54,933 bases of DNA. It comes from a bacterium (GTDB lineage: Bacteria > JAGOBX01). Both the position numbers and the translations under genes were made by a program. Shown here piece after piece: positions 52,745 to 54,933 of the stretch. The notes beneath the pieces are model-generated. The model was not told the DNA's origin and searched no databases. It saw only the letters and a program-made list of their open reading frames with translations. The DNA lies in contig JAKPEO010000046.1 in NCBI GenBank assembly GCA_029551925.1, positions 1-54,933 of the forward strand, written 5' to 3'. The stretch's first letter is position 1, and each line of letters opens with the position of its first letter.

Positions 52745-54883
52745 TTATCGCACTATTGCAATTTTACCGCTTTTTTTCTGACCATTGCCTTCAATTAAAT
52801 AAATATATACGCCTGACGCGATTTGTTTGCCTTTGGCATTCAGCAAATTCCAATTTATACTTGGATTTAGACCGTTATTAAGTTCTCTAACTAATTCACC
52901 GGATATTGTAAATATCGAGATTTTGCAATTATTTGGCAACCCGCTAAATTTCACGCCGTATTCCAAATCGTTAATATTTTTATCAGATGTTGGAGTATAA
53001 GGAGTCCACGGATTCGGATATACTATTACACTGCTTAAATCATTATAAGATGTAAAACCGAGACCGTATATAGACAATCTTGTTACATTCACGCTAACTT
53101 CATTTGTTGCTGTATTGATATTTCTATCCATTATTCCGTTTGTAGACCATTCTGCTTGCGCTTCATTTAATCGCATTATTGTCAGATTTTGAGCATATAC
53201 ATCATTTAAAGTATTAGGATATTTTATTTTAATAGTTGCAGTCTTGCTCGGTTTCAAGAAATTATCGCCAATATATTCAAGCGAATTACCGACAATATTA
53301 TAGACATTTATTTCATAATAGCAATCACGAATCTTTGAAAATTCAGCGCTGTTATTTGCCGCGTGTTTGTCATTAGCTGTTTCTATTAAATTGCGAGTAT
53401 AGGCGTCTATATTATTTTTTTTCACCACAAAAATAATATTGCCATTGTAGTCCTTAATACTGCCTTTCGGAATAGTTATTGACATATTAGCGTCATCTGA
53501 ATTTATTGTTAAATCATTATTAGCAAGATAAGTATCAGTTAAGCCGGATACTATCGCTGAAATAACACTAACACTTGCGGTATATTGTGTAGTATTTCCA
53601 GCGGCATCGCTTGCAATAATCGCATAATTTAATGTCTGTCCATCTGTCAATTGTTTTAAGTTGACATTCCATAAGGCGATATTCGTATTATTATCATACG
53701 AAGCTGCCGATACTCGCGTGTCATTATCATTACCTGTTAATTGGCTTAAATTTGCTTTGATTAATGAATTTGTCAAACTATTGCTGTTGTCAATAATTTT
53801 TGCCGTTAATTGTACAAAATTATCAGATTGAGATAAAACATTATTTAAAATTGACGATTGCGCAATCAATCGCGCTTCGCTTATTATCGGCGGTTCATTG
53901 TCATTAGCGTTTAATCCGGTTATTACTCCGTATTGCGCGCCATTTGCCGCTATAACGCTAAAATTAGTCAATATCCTATTAATTTGAATATTTACTAATC
54001 CTGTATAAACGCCATTGACAAAACTATCAGCATTTATAAGCGCCGGACTGATGCTTTCAGCGCCGGTAATTGACAATTGCGCAGATGAATTATAATTTTC
54101 AACAATATTATCAAATCTGTCTAATGCTTTAACTCTAATTATTGCTGTATCACTACCTACAATAAAAGTATTTTTAATAATTTCATTTTCATTAGTTAAT
54201 ACGCTGAATAGTTCTACTTTAAACTTGTCGATTGCGCTATAATTGAATTTTATTTCTATTGCTTTATTCAAACCTGTAGGCTCTACCACATAGATAGTCG
54301 CAGTACCTGCAAGCGCGCTTTTTAGATATGCTATTACTTCGCCTTGTGCATTTGTAGTATCGCCGTCGTTTCTGCCATTGGCATACATAATAAAATCGCT
54401 GTCTCCGCGGTTACTCGCTAATTTGACAAATATATTAGGTATCAAATTATTATTAGTATCTTTTAATGTTATTCTAATAGTAGATATACTTGCGCTGTCA
54501 GCAGTTAATTCTGTAGGATTTGCGCTGATTGTAGAATTGGTATCATATACAGATGTCGGAGTAAATGTTACGGTGACAAAACTATCAACTAATTCCAAAG
54601 GTCTGATAATTTTTATTTGTGCCGCGCCTGCTGTTAAACTACTAATAAACGCAGTGCAAGCGCCGTCATTATTAGTTATTAAAATTCCGTTATTTGTAAG
54701 AGTATCAACAGTAGTTCCGCGTAAACTCTGAATTATTACTTGTTTATTTGTTATTGGATTATTATATCTATCTTTGAGATTAATCACAATTGCAGCGCTG
54801 TCTAATCCATCAGTTGCAATTGTATTTTTCAAGACAGACATAGTAGAATAAATTACCGTTGGCGTATCGGCAATAAATTTCAT
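52745..54883 (-). CDS. Ig-repeat surface protein with FlgD/T9SS-type C-terminal domain (5' end lost or broken)
   Basis: At least 712 residues. Successive Ig-like domains of invasin/Big type begin at the first residues (ATDGLDSAAIVINLKDRYNN; TADSASISTIRITLKDTNN) and continue to about residue 430, followed by a beta-rich region. The last 90 residues form a FlgD-type/T9SS-like sorting domain (VIVYPNPWTPYTP; ISGELVRELNNG; ASGVYIYLIEG; SGKIAIVR). There is no signal peptide. Sequence upstream of the ATG at 54883 stays Ig-like in frame (ALVISKTTTN) back to a stop at 54923-54925, so the real protein probably began further upstream and was cut by a frameshift, a sequencing error or a mutation. It lies upstream of the PorV-like gene, which it may use for export. 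Confidence 0.72.
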   Translation of the reverse strand: MKFIADTPTVIYSTMSVLKNTIATDGLDSAAIVINLKDRYNNPITNKQVIIQSLRGTTVDTLTNNGILITNNDGACTAFISSLTAGAAQIKIIRPLELVDSFVTVTFTPTSVYDTNSTISANPTELTADSASISTIRITLKDTNNNLIPNIFVKLASNRGDSDFIMYANGRNDGDTTNAQGEVIAYLKSALAGTATIYVVEPTGLNKAIEIKFNYSAIDKFKVELFSVLTNENEIIKNTFIVGSDTAIIRVKALDRFDNIVENYNSSAQLSITGAESISPALINADSFVNGVYTGLVNIQINRILTNFSVIAANGAQYGVITGLNANDNEPPIISEARLIAQSSILNNVLSQSDNFVQLTAKIIDNSNSLTNSLIKANLSQLTGNDNDTRVSAASYDNNTNIALWNVNLKQLTDGQTLNYAIIASDAAGNTTQYTASVSVISAIVSGLTDTYLANNDLTINSDDANMSITIPKGSIKDYNGNIIFVVKKNNIDAYTRNLIETANDKHAANNSAEFSKIRDCYYEINVYNIVGNSLEYIGDNFLKPSKTATIKIKYPNTLNDVYAQNLTIMRLNEAQAEWSTNGIMDRNINTATNEVSVNVTRLSIYGLGFTSYNDLSSVIVYPNPWTPYTPTSDKNINDLEYGVKFSGLPNNCKISIFTISGELVRELNNGLNPSINWNLLNAKGKQIASGVYIYLIEGNGQKKSGKIAIVR

Positions 54884-54933
54884 ATTCGTAGTCGTTTTAC
54901 TTATTACTAATGCGTTGTTGTTTTAATAAATAG

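Overview
This window is a piece of an AT-rich (roughly 30% GC by eye) bacterial chromosome from a flagellated, Gram-negative-type (diderm) lineage. MurA, a LysM/M23 murein hydrolase, a PorV/PorQ-like outer-membrane protein and a T9SS-type C-terminal domain on an Ig-repeat protein all point to an outer membrane. Together with dockerin-tailed giant proteins and FlgD-type Ig domains, the content resembles uncultivated phyla such as Elusimicrobia, Omnitrophica or Desantisbacteria. I cannot fix the taxon from the sequence alone. No rRNA, tRNA, CRISPR array, insertion sequence or prophage was seen.

Layout. 1-1550: tail of an unknown plus-strand gene, then a minus-strand pair (hypothetical protein plus hisA) fired from a promoter that overlaps a divergent one. 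1583-5227: a plus-strand operon of a putative TIM-barrel glycosidase, a Maf-type motility accessory factor (MptE-like) and a C39-like cysteine peptidase. 5235-6092: a DUF89 phosphatase on the minus strand. 6195-11093: a glycan-type cassette (B12-binding radical SAM enzyme, GT4 glycosyltransferase, large GT39/ArnT-like membrane protein). 11301-21959: a long housekeeping run from a good sigma70 promoter: lepA, ELP3-like radical SAM, acyl-CoA dehydrogenase, dapL-like aminotransferase, yebC, DegT aminotransferase, glcD-like oxidase, murA, TauE permease. 22100-28089: nusA behind a promoter-attenuator leader, infB, a small phosphodiesterase and a lipid-linked glycan flippase. 28247-34747: a surface and motility block of flgB-flgC behind a sigma28-type promoter, two pilin/pseudopilin genes, a short flagellin with a structured leader, rho, LysM-M23, and an unrecognised coiled-coil protein that looks flagellin-D1-like. 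34776-36182: a second B12-binding radical SAM enzyme.

36550-54883 is a minus-strand surface-protein region: a broken or partial Ig-repeat protein with a T9SS-like C-terminus, a PorV/PorQ-like barrel with its own promoter, and two adjacent giant secreted proteins (2458 and 2444 aa) with closely related dockerin-type tails. The first is built of five roughly 300-residue repeats, one carrying an inserted beta-sandwich domain. The second carries two tandem NHL propellers.

Taken together, the Maf operon, flagellin, flippase and glycosyltransferases could form a flagellin or cell-surface glycosylation system, while the last third looks like a surface adhesin or export system. The items most worth checking are the Maf/TIM-barrel/C39 operon, the flagellin-like orphan at 33848, the dockerin-tailed giant pair, and the nusA and flagellin leaders.
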